In this document: positions 11,401-23,161 of the stretch, piece after piece
Layout: each line of letters starts with the position of its first letter
Numbering within the stretch: position 1 is the stretch's first letter
NCBI GenBank assembly: GCA_038503065.1
Contig: JBCAMK010000016.1
Span: 124,001 to 188,000 of the forward strand
From: Paragyromitra xinjiangensis
Lineage: Eukaryota > Ascomycota > Pezizomycetes > Pezizales > Discinaceae
Direction: 5' to 3'
DNA: 64,000 nt
Translations under genes and position numbers: made by a program
The notes under the pieces: generated by a model
Database searches by the model: none
What the model was told of the DNA's origin: nothing
The model's input: only the letters and a program-made list of their open reading frames with translations

Positions 11401-12309
11401 CTGCCAGCCCGAAAATTGGCTTCTTTGCCGTTTTCGGGAGGGGGAAACCAATTTCCCAATTCAGTGGGTGCTGTCGGGGTGCGGGGTTGGGTTCTCGATA
11501 TCCCGTCTTTTTTTTTCCTCCAGGCACGGATAGCGTGAGATATCGGCTTTTGGAGACGGACTATGTTTTTTTTCCATCTGTGCATGTTTGTGAGTGATAA
11601 ATGTATGGATGCGGACAAGTTCAGACTTTTCGCGAACAGTATTAACGCCTCTGTGATTACTATGTGGTGGAGGACATGTATCACATCCACGTTGCTCACA
11701 AGTGGCATTAAAGAGAGCGGGCTAACCTTCGGGCGTTGGACTCTGTTCTTCGGGATTCAGTATCGATTAGAGTCAGCGCTGAAGGAAGTCTTTTTTTTGC
11801 CCTCGGAAGATCCCTGCCTTGCAAGCTTGGGCCAACATCGTGTCTTAACTCTTACTCCAGCCTGGGCGATATTATTATGTTAGTGGTACCGCCCTGTTTA
11901 GCACCCACAGCAAGAACCAGCAGTTCTCTCCCCTCATTGTTTTCGTTTGTCACAGTCGTGTTCTCCCCAGCTTGAAAACCGCGATCTCAAGCTTGGCCTT
12001 CCAGGATCATTGGGGCCGTTGAAGTGTGCTGATCGAACAAGAGCGAAGGAAACAAGGCGGCTAGAAACAAGCGAGTGAGGTTGCGCCCTTCCGTCGGTCG
12101 CTCCACAGGTATCCACACCCATCGCATACACCAAGAAGGAAGCTTCTACTTCAAACCCACAACCCGGACAACGGAGGAGATAAAAATGGCAAGGGCAAGC
12201 ACAAGCACCTTTCCGGGGATTCTTATGGTTATTAGTGGCTGATGGTGGTGGCATTGCAGTCGGAAGCTGACTCTGGGATCTCTGGGATGTTTCCACATTC
12301 AAACGACCG
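8495..12309. other. Long intergenic stretch with a short CACTCG tandem repeat
   Basis: No convincing gene in almost 4 kb. At about 9926-9968 there is a small tandem array of CACTCG/CACTCACTCG type. Overlapping frames at 11224-11597 are mutually exclusive and carry no recognisable domain. Confidence 0.45.
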
Positions 12310-14003
12310 GTGGGTACCCGACGCCGTGGTCGCGGGGCGCCAGCGCGAAGCACTGTTTGGAAGGTACTGACTGACATGACAAGTCATAGTTATGTCGCAA
12401 CTGATGATGAGACTTTCTCTGTCACGTCTTCGATATTCAATTATCAGTATGAGAATGGGCGACGATATCATGCGTTTCGTGAGGGTAAGGGTTCTTTGGA
12501 CGGCCGCACGAACCACATTGCTGACTGTACGGACACAGGGAAGTACTATGCGCCGAATGATGAGGTTGGTTCTAGTGCGTCCACTCGTCTGGCTTATACT
12601 AACGGATGCTAGAACCAAAGCAACCAATTGGATATCTAGTATTACTGCACCTGGGAATCTACTAAACTCCTGTCTAACGTTTTTGCAGTCACCACGTCTA
12701 CCTAATGGTTCTTGGCGGAAACCTACACATCGCACCTATTGAGTCTCCCAAGGTAGGTGTGTCGCACATCGTGCCGGTAGGATCTCTACTAGAAAGGTCG
12801 CTGACGGAAAAAGAGGATCTTGGACGTTGGTACAGGGACAGGAATGTAAGTCAATACTTCACAACCTGCTATCACTCCAACTGATTGGACCTTGTGCTAT
12901 AGATGGGTAATGGACATGGCGGATAAGTTTCCTAACACTGAGGTCTGATAAACATCCTATCCTTCAGACACAATCACTCATTACTAACAGACAACGACAG
13001 GTCATCGGAACCGGTAATAACCCCCCCCCACAGCCACCAATGAAACGTCACTAACAAAAACCATAGATCTCTCCCCAATACAACCAGAATGGTACGTCTA
13101 ATCCCCCACATCCAACCAACTCACTAACAATCCCCAGGGTCCCACCAAATGTTCGTTTCGAAATAGACGACGCAGAAAGCGAGTGGACATACGGAGAAGG
13201 CACGTTCGACTTCATACACATACGATGTCTCTTCGGGGCGATATCCGACTGGGTTGCGCTCTTAGAACAAGCCTACAAGTTAGTAAAACCCAACCACTTT
13301 TATAGCAGCTTTGCTTACTAGACGACCTAGACACTTAGCCCCAGGTGGCTGGATCGAAGTTTCAGAGATCAAACTACCGTATGATTGCGACGATGGATCG
13401 ATGGGACCTGATAGCTATCTCAATCAGTGGTGTAAGTATGCGGTTGAAGCTGGAGTAGAGTCCGGGAGGCCGTTCGATGTATATGAGAAAATGTGGGGGT
13501 GGCTAGGACAGGTGGGGTTCGAGAGGATGGAGAATAAAGTACATAAGTACGTTACCGTTATCGTTTTGCGTATGTTGGTATTGATAGTACAATAGAGTAC
13601 CGATAGGCCCTTGGTCTAGAGATCCGATCTTGAGAGATATTGGTCGTTATAATTTGTTGAATTTATTAGAGGGCATGGTAGGTTTCTCATCTGGTTCTTT
13701 CGTTCAAGTGTTAACAGTTGTAGGATGGGTTCACAACTGCGCTATTCACACGATATCTAGGAGTTAGTCAACCCCCCCCCCCCCCCCCAGTCTAGAATTA
13801 ACATTAGCTTCACATTCTAACAACCTGCAGTGGAACCGAACTGAAGTCCAAGCATTCTACGGGAACCTTCGCCAAGAAATGACGAATCCCGATATCCACG
13901 CATACTTCAGACAGTAAGTCTAACCACCAACCCTCCTTCACCGACCGTAGCTCAACCCATGTATAGATACTACTGGATTGGCCAGAAACCGGTAGACTAC
14001 TAA
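12310..14003 (+). CDS. LaeA-like SAM-dependent methyltransferase, 14 exons
   Basis: Exons: 12310-12484, 12539-12564, 12613-12638, 12689-12752, 12814-12845, 12903-12942, 13001-13013, 13067-13091, 13138-13278, 13331-13546, 13596-13677, 13724-13762, 13831-13913, 13967-14003; 999 bases, 332 residues, all phases closing. The product reads SSIFNYQYENGRRYHAF at the start, then LDIYHHVYLMVLGGNLHIAP, SAM motif I RILDVGTGTGIW, IGTDLSPIQPEWVPPNV, the AYKHLAPGGWIEV post-motif strand, LRDIGRYNLLNLLEGM, and ends HAYFRQYYWIGQKPVDY. This order is that of the Methyltransf_23/LaeA-like family common in secondary-metabolite loci. Thirteen introns of 46-68 bases and a 13-base exon make it unusually fragmented. 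The intron at 13763-13830 contains a run of 17 C. The start could also be the ATG at 12376 or lie in an upstream exon. Confidence 0.85.
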
Positions 14004-15229
14004 AGACGGGCGGGTGGCCTGAGCGAGGGGGATTGTGCGTGATAGGTTTTGAACTGGGCGGAGTGGAGGTTCTGCATACATATTCTCCGTGTATACATCT
14101 ATCTGTTTGATCTATTTTCGATTTCTTTTACGACTCTTGTATGAGAGGAATAGCTAGCATACTAAATCCTGCGAGTTCTATTGCACGGTAAAGGGACTAC
14201 CAGGTAGTCACGTGGTCATATCCATAGCCGCTCTTATCCAAGGCGTGTCCTCTAAACGAATATTTAGGTATGTGCACCGTACCGTTGATCACTATTTGGT
14301 TACCCAACCCGTGCGCAGTGAATCCACGGATTTTCTTTACAACGGAGGATTCCGTAGACGAAAAGAGAAATTCGGTTTTTTTCTACTGGTGAGCTGGGAT
14401 TCGGCACATGCATGTGTTCGTCCGTAAGGAGCATGTTCGGAACATACCGGGGGCTGGATTGGGAATGGGAGAAGCTGTGGATGTTCTGTTTATGGTATTG
14501 GATCTGCTACTTAATCACATACGGGGCTAGACTTGACAACTGCGACCAATTGAATTGATGGTTCACCCATAAACCAGATTGCCTGGCCCATAACCCCCCC
14601 ACATACGATTAAAAACAGCACTTCACACAAACAATACCATGCAGAGCCCGACCAAACAGGAGATGATTTCTGATCGTGTGGTCTTAAATTACTCGATTCG
14701 ATGACGCGCGTGCACAGACCAGAGATTTGCAGTCACATGCTGATGGGTGCGCCATAACTCTAAGACATGATCCCACTGCGCGGTTCCCAGGATTACCCCA
14801 GGCAAATCTTCCCTGTAAACGGGTCACGTGTTGACGTGTTGGTTATAGAACGGGGGATATAGTTCTGTTAAAGTGGTCGCGATAACGGGTGGTGGTAGAA
14901 GACTAGAGTATGTACTTTGGGGGAAAAGGTGTGGGCTTGATACGATGGTTAGAGGTGGAAAGAGATGGTACCGCGTGAAGCGCTGGAATATTGGTGTAAT
15001 CACGTAGATGTCTTGGTTCTGGGGTTTTGATTTGTTGGAGTGGATTGAGACAATGCCGCCATCTGGCATAGAACGGTCCGGACCCATAAAGCTATTGTCG
15101 TATGACTATGGAGAAAGAGGGGTTCTAGGCGTATGTGGGGGTGAGTGATAAGTCATGATCTATGATTATACCCTTCACAACATGTAGACTAATATTAAAT
15201 CTCCAACTGCATAAGAAAATTTCTACATT
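14004..15229. other. Spacer between convergent genes
   Basis: Tail-to-tail spacer of the methyltransferase and the carotenoid oxygenase. No supported gene or repeat. Confidence 0.5.
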
Positions 15230-17017
15230 TCAGACCTCAAGATCCTTTCCCTCCTTCGTCGGATCGACAAACTTCCCGTGAAAACCAAAACCCACAACAC
15301 CATTCACCTCCGCTCGTCCAACTTCCTCTAGGGTTCGTGCGTCCAACACGAGAAGGTAGCTCTTCCCCTTTATACCATCTAGAACAATGCTGAGAAGCAC
15401 ACCGCCGTCCTCGTCTTCGCTTTTGGGATCCGGGATGAAAATGGCTTCACCGGGTGTTTGGGCGTGGGTTTGCCAGAGTATGTGGGCTCCGGTTTGGGTA
15501 TCGTACTTTAAGATACCGTCCATGAAGTTCGATTTGCCGATGCTGGTGATGCCGTATATGTAGCTGGCAGTTATATAGAGGTTAGTTTCAAATATCCCCG
15601 TGTATTGATTACGGAGGAGAGAAAATACCGAGATTCCCTGCAAGTAAACTTCGGATTGATCGTCGGCAGCTCTATCCCCCACTCCTTCCCAACCCTCCAT
15701 TGACACTCCGCCACACCTCTCTCACTTCCATCCTCAACACCAGGTAACCTCCACCTCTCAATGCTACTCCTCCCCTTCCCAAGCCAATTCCTCCCATTCG
15801 TGACTTCCCTTGCTAACATATTCTCGTAATAGAACCTCTTCAGCACATCCAAATCATCATACACAGGCATCTCACACACAACCCCCCCATCATCATCCTC
15901 CCACGAATTAATCGAATGGAAAGCATAAAACGGCCTCTCGCTCTGAAACCTCTTAACAACCCCCCGTCCCCCCCTCCTATCAACCACGAAAAACACACAC
16001 CTCCCACTCGGATCCCACTCCGCAATCCCATCCAACATATTCCTCTCCCAAAGCATCTTCGTCCCGTTCCACGCAAACCTCGAATTCCACACACAGAGCA
16101 CCACATACCTCTCCGTCAGGAAAAACGAATGAACATAACTCGCCGGCGCATCCACCCCATCCCTAATCCTCGCGAGTATCTCCGTCTCCCCAGTCGCTTT
16201 ATCAACCCTGAACACCCTCCACGTCGGCACCACCGACATCTCCAAATTAAAGTTAAAAAAGTCACCAGTAACCGGATCAGTCCTTGCATGAGCACAACTA
16301 AACGGTCCCGTGAGTTCGCTATGGAGCACAGTCTGCGCAGCATACCCAATCGGCTCCAGTGTCTCCGGATGGAGCTTCTGCATATAACACGTATCGGTCT
16401 TGACCACGAGTCCGTTGTCCTCGCCTAGACCGGGTAGGTCGGTAGACACCGTGACGTTGATGTTTATCCCGCTTTTGAGCGCTTCGGGTGATTTGAGATC
16501 TGCGTTTCCGTCTTTGAAGACGCTTCGGAATTTGGCGAAGAGGCTCATGCATGGGTCGCGTTTCTGGCCGAAGGTGATGTGGTCTAGAGAGCCGGTTTGG
16601 CGGGCTTTGGTGACGAGGGCGTCGGATGTTAGCCGCGAGTTGTGGAGGATGCGAGTGGGTTTTTGGTGGATTGCGAAGCGGTGGACTTGGCTGAAGCCGT
16701 CGAACCAGTGGGTTAGTTTTAGGAGGGGTTTGGTGGGGTCGGTGGGTTGGATGGTGTTTCCGGCGGTTGTGGCTCGGTAGAGGATGCCGCTGGGAGGGTT
16801 AGTAGAGGTGGTGGTGTGGAGGGGGGGCTTACGAGACGTAGGTGGGGATTGTTCCGATGATTTGGAGTGGGGTGGGGGTGGTTTGCTCTTCGCGGGTCTC
16901 GAACTGGTTGTAAGGTGGTTAGTAATTGTAAGGTTACTACAGATAGTGGATGCTTACTCCGATGTCGTTAGGCCAGTCATTAAAGACCGTGTTTTTCTCT
17001 GTCTCTGTTGAAGGCAT
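15230..17017 (-). CDS. Carotenoid cleavage dioxygenase (RPE65 family; torulene-dioxygenase type)
   Basis: Exons 17017-16958, 16903-16833, 16789-15629 and 15563-15230 give 1626 bases, 541 residues; the three introns are 54, 43 and 65 bases. The family cleaves carotenoid double bonds with Fe(II) held by four His in a seven-bladed propeller. All four His contexts are visible: FSCAHARTDP, ASYVHSFFLTERY, FYAFHSINSWED and the C-terminal VGFGFHGKF. The start MPSTETEKNTVFNDWPNDIG and the block LLKLTHWFDGFSQVHRF are as in ascomycete torulene/apocarotenoid oxygenases (CAO-2/CarT relatives). The ATG at 17017 is the first in frame and the final residues DLEV end at the usual place. Intron 3 rejoins SR-YIYGI, matching the family's RYIYG. 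No other carotenoid gene is seen nearby, so the substrate is unknown. Confidence 0.92.
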
Positions 17018-17893
17018 AATGGGCGATGTGGGGTTCGTTAATAAATTCAAATACACTAAAGTAGTACAATAAAGCTAATGAAGATAAAGATATCCGAAGC
17101 ATAAACCGCCATGAATTATACCACCAAGCACAGCCACCTCGGAACATCAACCCCCCAAACAAGACCCAGAACACGGATGAACTCAAAGACCACAATAGTG
17201 AAGATCAAAGGACCTTATCTGGTGAAACGGCAGTTCCAAAACGAATATTCGCTAAGAAGGATGAACTTTACTACGGAATCCCACTTCGCTGTTGTCTTTT
17301 CCTTCATGCGGTTAGGTTCGGGCTATTATTCTATCCGATCAAGCGAGGACTATGAATATTCGCGTTTACTATACCTACGTACGTGTTAGGGTCACACGAA
17401 CTGCTGCTTTCTAGATAGCGATTGGACGTATCTTCTATGGGGAATATCTAGGGTTTCGGCGGTTGGTAATAGAGGTGTCACGTGGTCGTGGTGTCACAGC
17501 TATCACTCGTGTTTTGTGATTCGTGCTCTGTATCTATCCCCAGGTTCTAGCCTACCGGCACTTGATCTTCTGACGCTCTAGGTACTTGATTGCCAATCCT
17601 GGGTATCACGGGTGTAGGTGATTAGTTGGATTATTCGGACTTTCGATTTGCTGGTGGGCTGTGCGTAGCTGGGAGTTAAGATCAAGTCGGTTATCTTACC
17701 GTCGGTTCTTAGTACCGCTTCGTACTCCGGTCTATATTTCTGCTTGCTCCTTATTGTATAACCCTGCGAACGCGTGATAAGTGGGTTGGGTTCTGCAGCT
17801 GCTAGAACCTAGGAGCCTTGTGAGTTTTGTTAAGTCATCTACGACTGGCAAGCCTGTCTGCTGCTCTAACTCAACAAGGCGATTCCTGTTCCG
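17018..17893. other. Promoter side of the carotenoid oxygenase, no gene seen
   Basis: No supported frame. Scattered GAATATTC motifs (for example near 17239 and 17352) resemble those within the inverted-repeat element that follows. Confidence 0.4.
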
Positions 17894-19014
17894 CTCAGTA
17901 CAATCGCCTTATAAGAATATGGTCGGGACCGGACACCATATTCTTACAGAACGAATATTCTTACAGTAAATGCCAAGTATTCGCCAAGATATCCATACCA
18001 GGGAAACCTCTACGAAATAAAATCTCAAAAACAGTACCAAAACATGGTGGATCTACTACCGTATTTTTAGAAAATGCTGTATTGATTCTGGAGCGCTGCA
18101 TTTGCTGATAAATCCCGTAGCACTGCGGAATTAATCCAGCTCCCCCATTTTCAGCACTGTAGTGATGGGGGGCTTGGAGGTGTCAATATCCCGTGTCCTT
18201 TGCTAGTCTCGTGTCATACGTTTCGGTCGTCTAGATTTTTTTCGATATTTAACTTTCGAAATTTGTATTCTCCCTACTCGTCTGGAATCTAATATCAGCG
18301 TACTAGTGACCCAAGTGCGCACCCTTTAGTATAAAGGTAGAAAGTAGATGGAACTTTATAGTTTGAGTGCTAGTGTCTTGATATTTTTTGAAACAGGTTT
18401 AAAGTTTCGAGATGCTGTGGGTGCACATCAGGGTTAGTGTTATGTTCTTTGTTTCGATTCAGGATCAAAAATGCTCCAGTAGCACCCAAAACCACAGGTT
18501 TGGGTTTATGCGAAGTTATGAACTTTAAACTGCTTATAACTACCACAATTTGCCTGGATACTGGAGTGTGGTTTCGACTTTTGTGGTAATCCGTAGAAAG
18601 GCCAACACAAACGTGCATCTGCCTTGCGCACTTGAGGTTGGGTGCGCAGTTACATCAATCAATCGACTCTAACAACTCGCAGAGATTAGATACCAGACGT
18701 TCTGGGAAAAATCACGTCAACCACCAAGATTAAATAGCGATTTTCCAAAAAAGTCTGGAATCGAGACTAGGAAAACCCCCTAAAATGATAAGAATATTCT
18801 TATAGACGCCCTCACGGTCCACCCGGATACCCCCCCTCACCCGGACAGCTAACGGGAATAGGAAAGTTTCTGGCCTTGCAACTGGCTTCTTTGCTGCTCA
18901 AGCAGGAATCCTCTGCCAGATATTAACCAATCATTGTCTGTCCGGGTGAGGGGGTGTCCGGGTGGACCGTGAAGGCGTCTATGGTGATATTCTTATAGGG
19001 CAATTGTACTGTAG
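17894..19014. mobile_element. Candidate 1.1-kb element with terminal inverted repeats
   Basis: The left end (about 17896-17920) reads CAGTACAATCGCCTTATAAG and then AATAT. The right end (about 18987-19013) is its reverse complement with a few differences (ATATTCTTATAGGGCAATTG then TACTG). The CAGT...ACTG termini recall pogo/Tc1-type elements. A TA follows the right end but not the left. It contains no long coding frame, so it would be non-autonomous. It encloses the inverted-repeat unit at 18788-18997 and a 12-bp hairpin (17912-17946, TAAGAATATGGT with ACCATATTCTTA). Confidence 0.45.
18788..18997. mobile_element. MITE-like inverted repeat with about 60-bp arms
   Basis: Left arm 18788-18848 and right arm 18938-18997 are inverted copies: ATAAGAATAT, then TAGACGCC, CTCACGGTCCACCCGGA and CCCCCTCACCCGGACAG recur as GGCGTCTA, TGTCCGGGTGGACCGTGA and CTGTCCGGGTGAGGGGG. 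The loop of about 90 bases has no coding potential. The structure is that of a miniature inverted-repeat transposable element or foldback element. Confidence 0.65.
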
Positions 19015-21908
19015 CTGCTTTACTGATTCCGGCTAAGCACCCCTATTCCGGGGAGTAGCCCGAACCTGTGACAGGAACATTTCCGAGCGGAAATATAATT
19101 GGTTATTACGACGTCACCCGTTTTCGCTCGACTTTAGTAAATTCGGTCTGAGTGTTCGCTTCGGGTGGTGTTATTACTTCTGTTTGGCTGGGGCTGGGGT
19201 TTAGAGGTGATGCTGGTTCATGGAGTGTCACTCGGTTGCACAACGCATTGCATGTATCCACCTAGTAGTAGTAGTAGCAGTAACCCACCGCCCATCACCA
19301 AAACCCCGAGTATCCTACAATTCCACCGTACCGCTCACCCGTCCATACTCAACCACAGCCTCCCACCTATCACCAATCCTATCACTATACAGGGTTATAA
19401 CGTGCAACCACCTTCCCCAATCCGAGTATTTCTCCGAGCAGATCTGGCAACTCAATCTCTCGAACACTAGTGTTACCGAAGTCTTATTTACGCTAGATAG
19501 AGGACGAATGAGGGATGACGTCTTCCCCCGTCTACGTCGAGGGATTAGAGGGGATTCAAGAATACGATAGAACTCAGACTAAACCCACCAACACCTAACT
19601 ATAACGATTATACTCCGTAGAACAAACCAAACCCCACAAAGCCATAATACCAGCCTCCCAACCCCTCCTACCCCAACCAAGCCGTACAAAGAACCCGAAG
19701 AACCCCCAACCAGCTGACCCCACATTCGCCCGCAGAAGCGAGAATGTCGTGCTCCAGGTTAAACACCTTCCACCAAGAACCGAGCAACCGCAGCAGAATA
19801 CCGCATTCCAACGCCATATTCCGCCATATCCAGCGGCCGGCCGGAACGGAAGTAGCCCCGGTGGGCGTTTTCAAGATCACGTGCGGTGTTCTTCGGCCAG
19901 ACCTCCGATGCGGCAGGGGTTCCCCAAGAAGTTGGGTGGGAATTGGTAGCGATCTGCAAGTCCGGGTGAATCGGGTTAAAACCCGAGTGCGGGGGGTGCG
20001 TCGGTGGCTACTTTAAGCTTTGGGTGGGACGGGTGTGCCCTGCGGTGCTTTGGATCTTGTGGGGTTTGTGAGGGCGGTGGTAGGTGGTGAAGCCGGGGTG
20101 GTGGTAGATATGTCGCGTGTATAGTGGGTTAGTAGTGTAGAGGGAAATCGCGCATTTTGGAGGGAAGTGGTGCTTGGATGCGGACTGCATAAAGCGGGTG
20201 GATTGGGATTGAGTGGGTTTCTGGTGCAGTGGGATAGATAACCTTGGGGGATTGTGGTGAGAGGTAAACCAAATTGGTCACTTCTATTAAGACAACACCG
20301 CGGTTGTAGAGATTATAGGTGATTATAATTATTAAGCTTTCAAGCCGCCAAGCAGAGTTTCAACTCGAGCGCGTAGATGCCAGTCCCTGCCAACGCTGAC
20401 TGCATCTCATATCCCATTACACATGTACCATGCCATTGAAATGTAAATGCGAATTCACCCGGTTACATCTGCAATGCGTTGATCAACATAAACGCCAGAA
20501 TTAATGCTACTAGGTGTCTGACGCCATGGATATAAACTATATCTAGTCGATTACTCCACATTTCACGGACCACATCTAGGCACCCGGGGGCGCTCTAATG
20601 CTCGGGGATCTTGTAGGTGAAAGATCAGCGTGGAGAGTTGACTCTCCTCGGGCGAACCGGGAGGGATCCCATTGAAGCATAATGAGTGCTCGTTCGGCTT
20701 GGGGTTTTCTCAGCCGTAGGGCGGTTCGGTTCTTTGGTATGGTGCTTGGTAGTTACTATTCGTGTTCAGCCCTGTGGATGGCTTGATGTGCCGTATACGT
20801 GCATAGTATTTACATAGCCTGGTGAGTTGAAACAGACCCTCAGCCACACAAGGACAAAATAGGTATCTCGTCAGTCTGGTACCTCTACATGTCTCGATTT
20901 TAGGGTACATGCAGTAAGAATCTAGATAGACTGGTTCGTTTTGGGAATAGCACATCGCGTTCTACTAATATCATCGAGGAATGCTAGGAAGGGTTAGGTT
21001 GTAATCTGTGTTGGCCTATTTTCCAGTGCTAAGCTTTGCCAGCCCTCTGTGATGCTTTTGGTATCGAAGGTTGGAAATACATTCCGATGGCGAAATTTCA
21101 TGCTTTGGGGTATAGATTGATGCTTCAATTTATTATAGCTACATGTGACTCTCCACCGGAAGGTTTCCGACTCCGCGAAAAGATGTGGGTGAGAAATCCT
21201 TCATTAATCCTTATTGTTTGGATCTTCTATACAATATCACTGGCCAACAGCCTTGTCGGTGAAACGCCCAAAGCAGAACCGCAGCCGCCGAAAATAGTCT
21301 GAATCAGGAACCGAATCTCAACCAACGGGCGCACGGTCCGTACCCCTGTCTCGGTGAATTTGCGCGACCCCGCGATTCACAGCGCACTCCCAGGTCGTCC
21401 ACTGACGATCGTGCTCATCTGGATTCTACAGCGTCGATAGGTACGGTGGGTTTTTTTACATTTCGCCCTTGAAACTCAGTTCGATGTATGCACTTCCACC
21501 GTCCTCGCCAGCTCAGCGTAGACGCGGTGGTGCGGCGCTGCTATTGGCGGCTCTGGCGGTGTGGGTTCTTTCAAGTTGCGGATTACTGGCTCTGAGTCAA
21601 GCCCAGACACTCCCATTGAAAGACATCAAGACATTCGGAAGCTATTTTGAAAGTGTGGCAGGACCCTGCAGGTACATGAGCTCAGAGAATGGCTGCGTGG
21701 GAAGGGTCTCCTTGCATTTATATACACCCTCCCTCCGTCTCTCCTTCCTATTTCTCGATTCCATACTCATTCACGACCGCTTTCTTTCCTTTCATCTTCA
21801 TATCCTAGACGGATATTTTATTATTTCCCTATTTCTTGATCCTATTTAGACTCGCCTTTCCTCGTTGTTCCTAAACCACTATTTACACTCGAAACTGACA
21901 TCTCCACC
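19015..21908. other. Intergenic, upstream of the lactonase
   Basis: No convincing gene in 2.9 kb. A short (AGT)n tract lies near 19263-19280. An open frame from the ATG at 21484 to 21849 encodes a product with a hydrophobic LLLAALAVWVLSSCGLLALS stretch, but it lies in the likely leader of the next gene and shows no family. It may be an upstream ORF or chance. Confidence 0.4.
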
Positions 21909-23161
21909 ATGTCACCCAGCTCACTATTCACGCGTGCCCTCTGCGCCCTCCTTCTGGGCTCCTCAACCATGGCAAAGACCCTCTACGTGGGATCCAACGA
22001 CGGCCAGATCTTCTCCTTCTCCCTCACCGGGTCTACATTGACCCAAATCTCAAGCACGAACGACAGCTTCCCAGCACCGTCCTGGCAGACCATCAGCGGA
22101 GACTACCTCTACTCCGTCAGTGAAACTGGTGGCACGACCCCGGGTACTATCACAGCATACACCATCACCGATGGAATCTTCACGAAGATCAGCTCCGACG
22201 TGGGTCTCCCGGGTCCGGTCAACATTGCTGTCGCGAGCGGAGGGAAGTTGCTCATTACTGCTGGATAGTAAGTTACCTACTCCCCCCGGTGTTATGATAC
22301 TAACTATTTCAGTGGTGGCCATGGCATCAACACCTTCAGCGCCAACTACGGCACAATCAAGAAGACCAGCACCTTAACATTCACAGACACATCAATCGAC
22401 CCTTCCCGCCAGTCCGCCTCCTACCCACATCAGGTCGTCGTCGACCCAACCGGCAACTTCGCCGTCGTCCCGGATCTCGGCGCAGACTTCCTCAGAGTCT
22501 ACCTGATCAAGAACGGCGGATTAGTGTTTCTACAAAACGTACCAGCAAAGCCCGGTAGCGGACCTCGTCACGGTGTTTTCTGGCCAAAGAAGGACGGTGT
22601 GAAACCGACGCACTTCTTCCTCGCGTCGGAGCTGGCCAGCACGATCACTGCATATAGGATAACATACACCGCCGATAACTCAAACATCCTCTTCAGCGCC
22701 ACTGCAAGCTCTGCCGTCTACGATACCTTCAATAGACCAATCCCTACCCCCGCATCCACCGTCAAGCCCGCCGCCGGCGAAATCGACATCTCCGTAAGCC
22801 CCTCTCCCTCCCCCCTCTTCCTGCTCTATACTAACCTCCATAGCCCGATAACAAATTCCTCTACGTCTCCAACCGTCTCGACCAAACCTACCCGGGTCCT
22901 CCACCCTCCGATTCCATGTCATCGTGGGCTATCAACCCTAATGGAACGCTGGTATTTATTGGTTTGACTCCGTCTGGTGGGTTGTCGCCTCGACATTTCT
23001 CGCTGGCTACGCTGGACGGGAAGGATTATGTTACTATTGCGAACCCGACGAGTGGGGATTTGGCGATCTTTACGAGGGATACCGCGACGGGGAAGTTGGG
23101 GACTGTGCCGTTTGCTGCGGTTAAGGTGTCGGGGGCTGCTTGTGCGTTTTGGAAGATATAG
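21909..23161 (+). CDS. Secreted 6-phosphogluconolactonase-like beta-propeller protein
   Basis: Exons 21909-22267, 22313-22793 and 22844-23161 total 1158 bases, 385 residues; introns are 45 and 50 bases with clear CTAAC branch sites. The N-terminus MSPSSLFTRALCALLLGSST is a signal peptide. The body shows repeated propeller blades typical of the Lactonase (PF10282) family: KTLYVGSNDGQIFSF, GTITAYTI, HQVVVDPTGNFAVVPDLGAD, SGPRHGVFWP, KFLYVSNRLD, WAINPNGTLVFIG and SPRHFSLATLDGKDYVTIAN. Bacterial Pgl members hydrolyse 6-phosphogluconolactone; cytosolic phosphosugar is not expected for a secreted protein, so the fungal substrate is open (muconate-lactonase-like or another sugar lactone). The start is well supported by the signal peptide and the ACCATG context. 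Confidence 0.88.

Noticed and set aside
11224..11708. Several overlapping frames of about 100 codons on both strands
   Set aside because: They exclude each other and none has family-like sequence.
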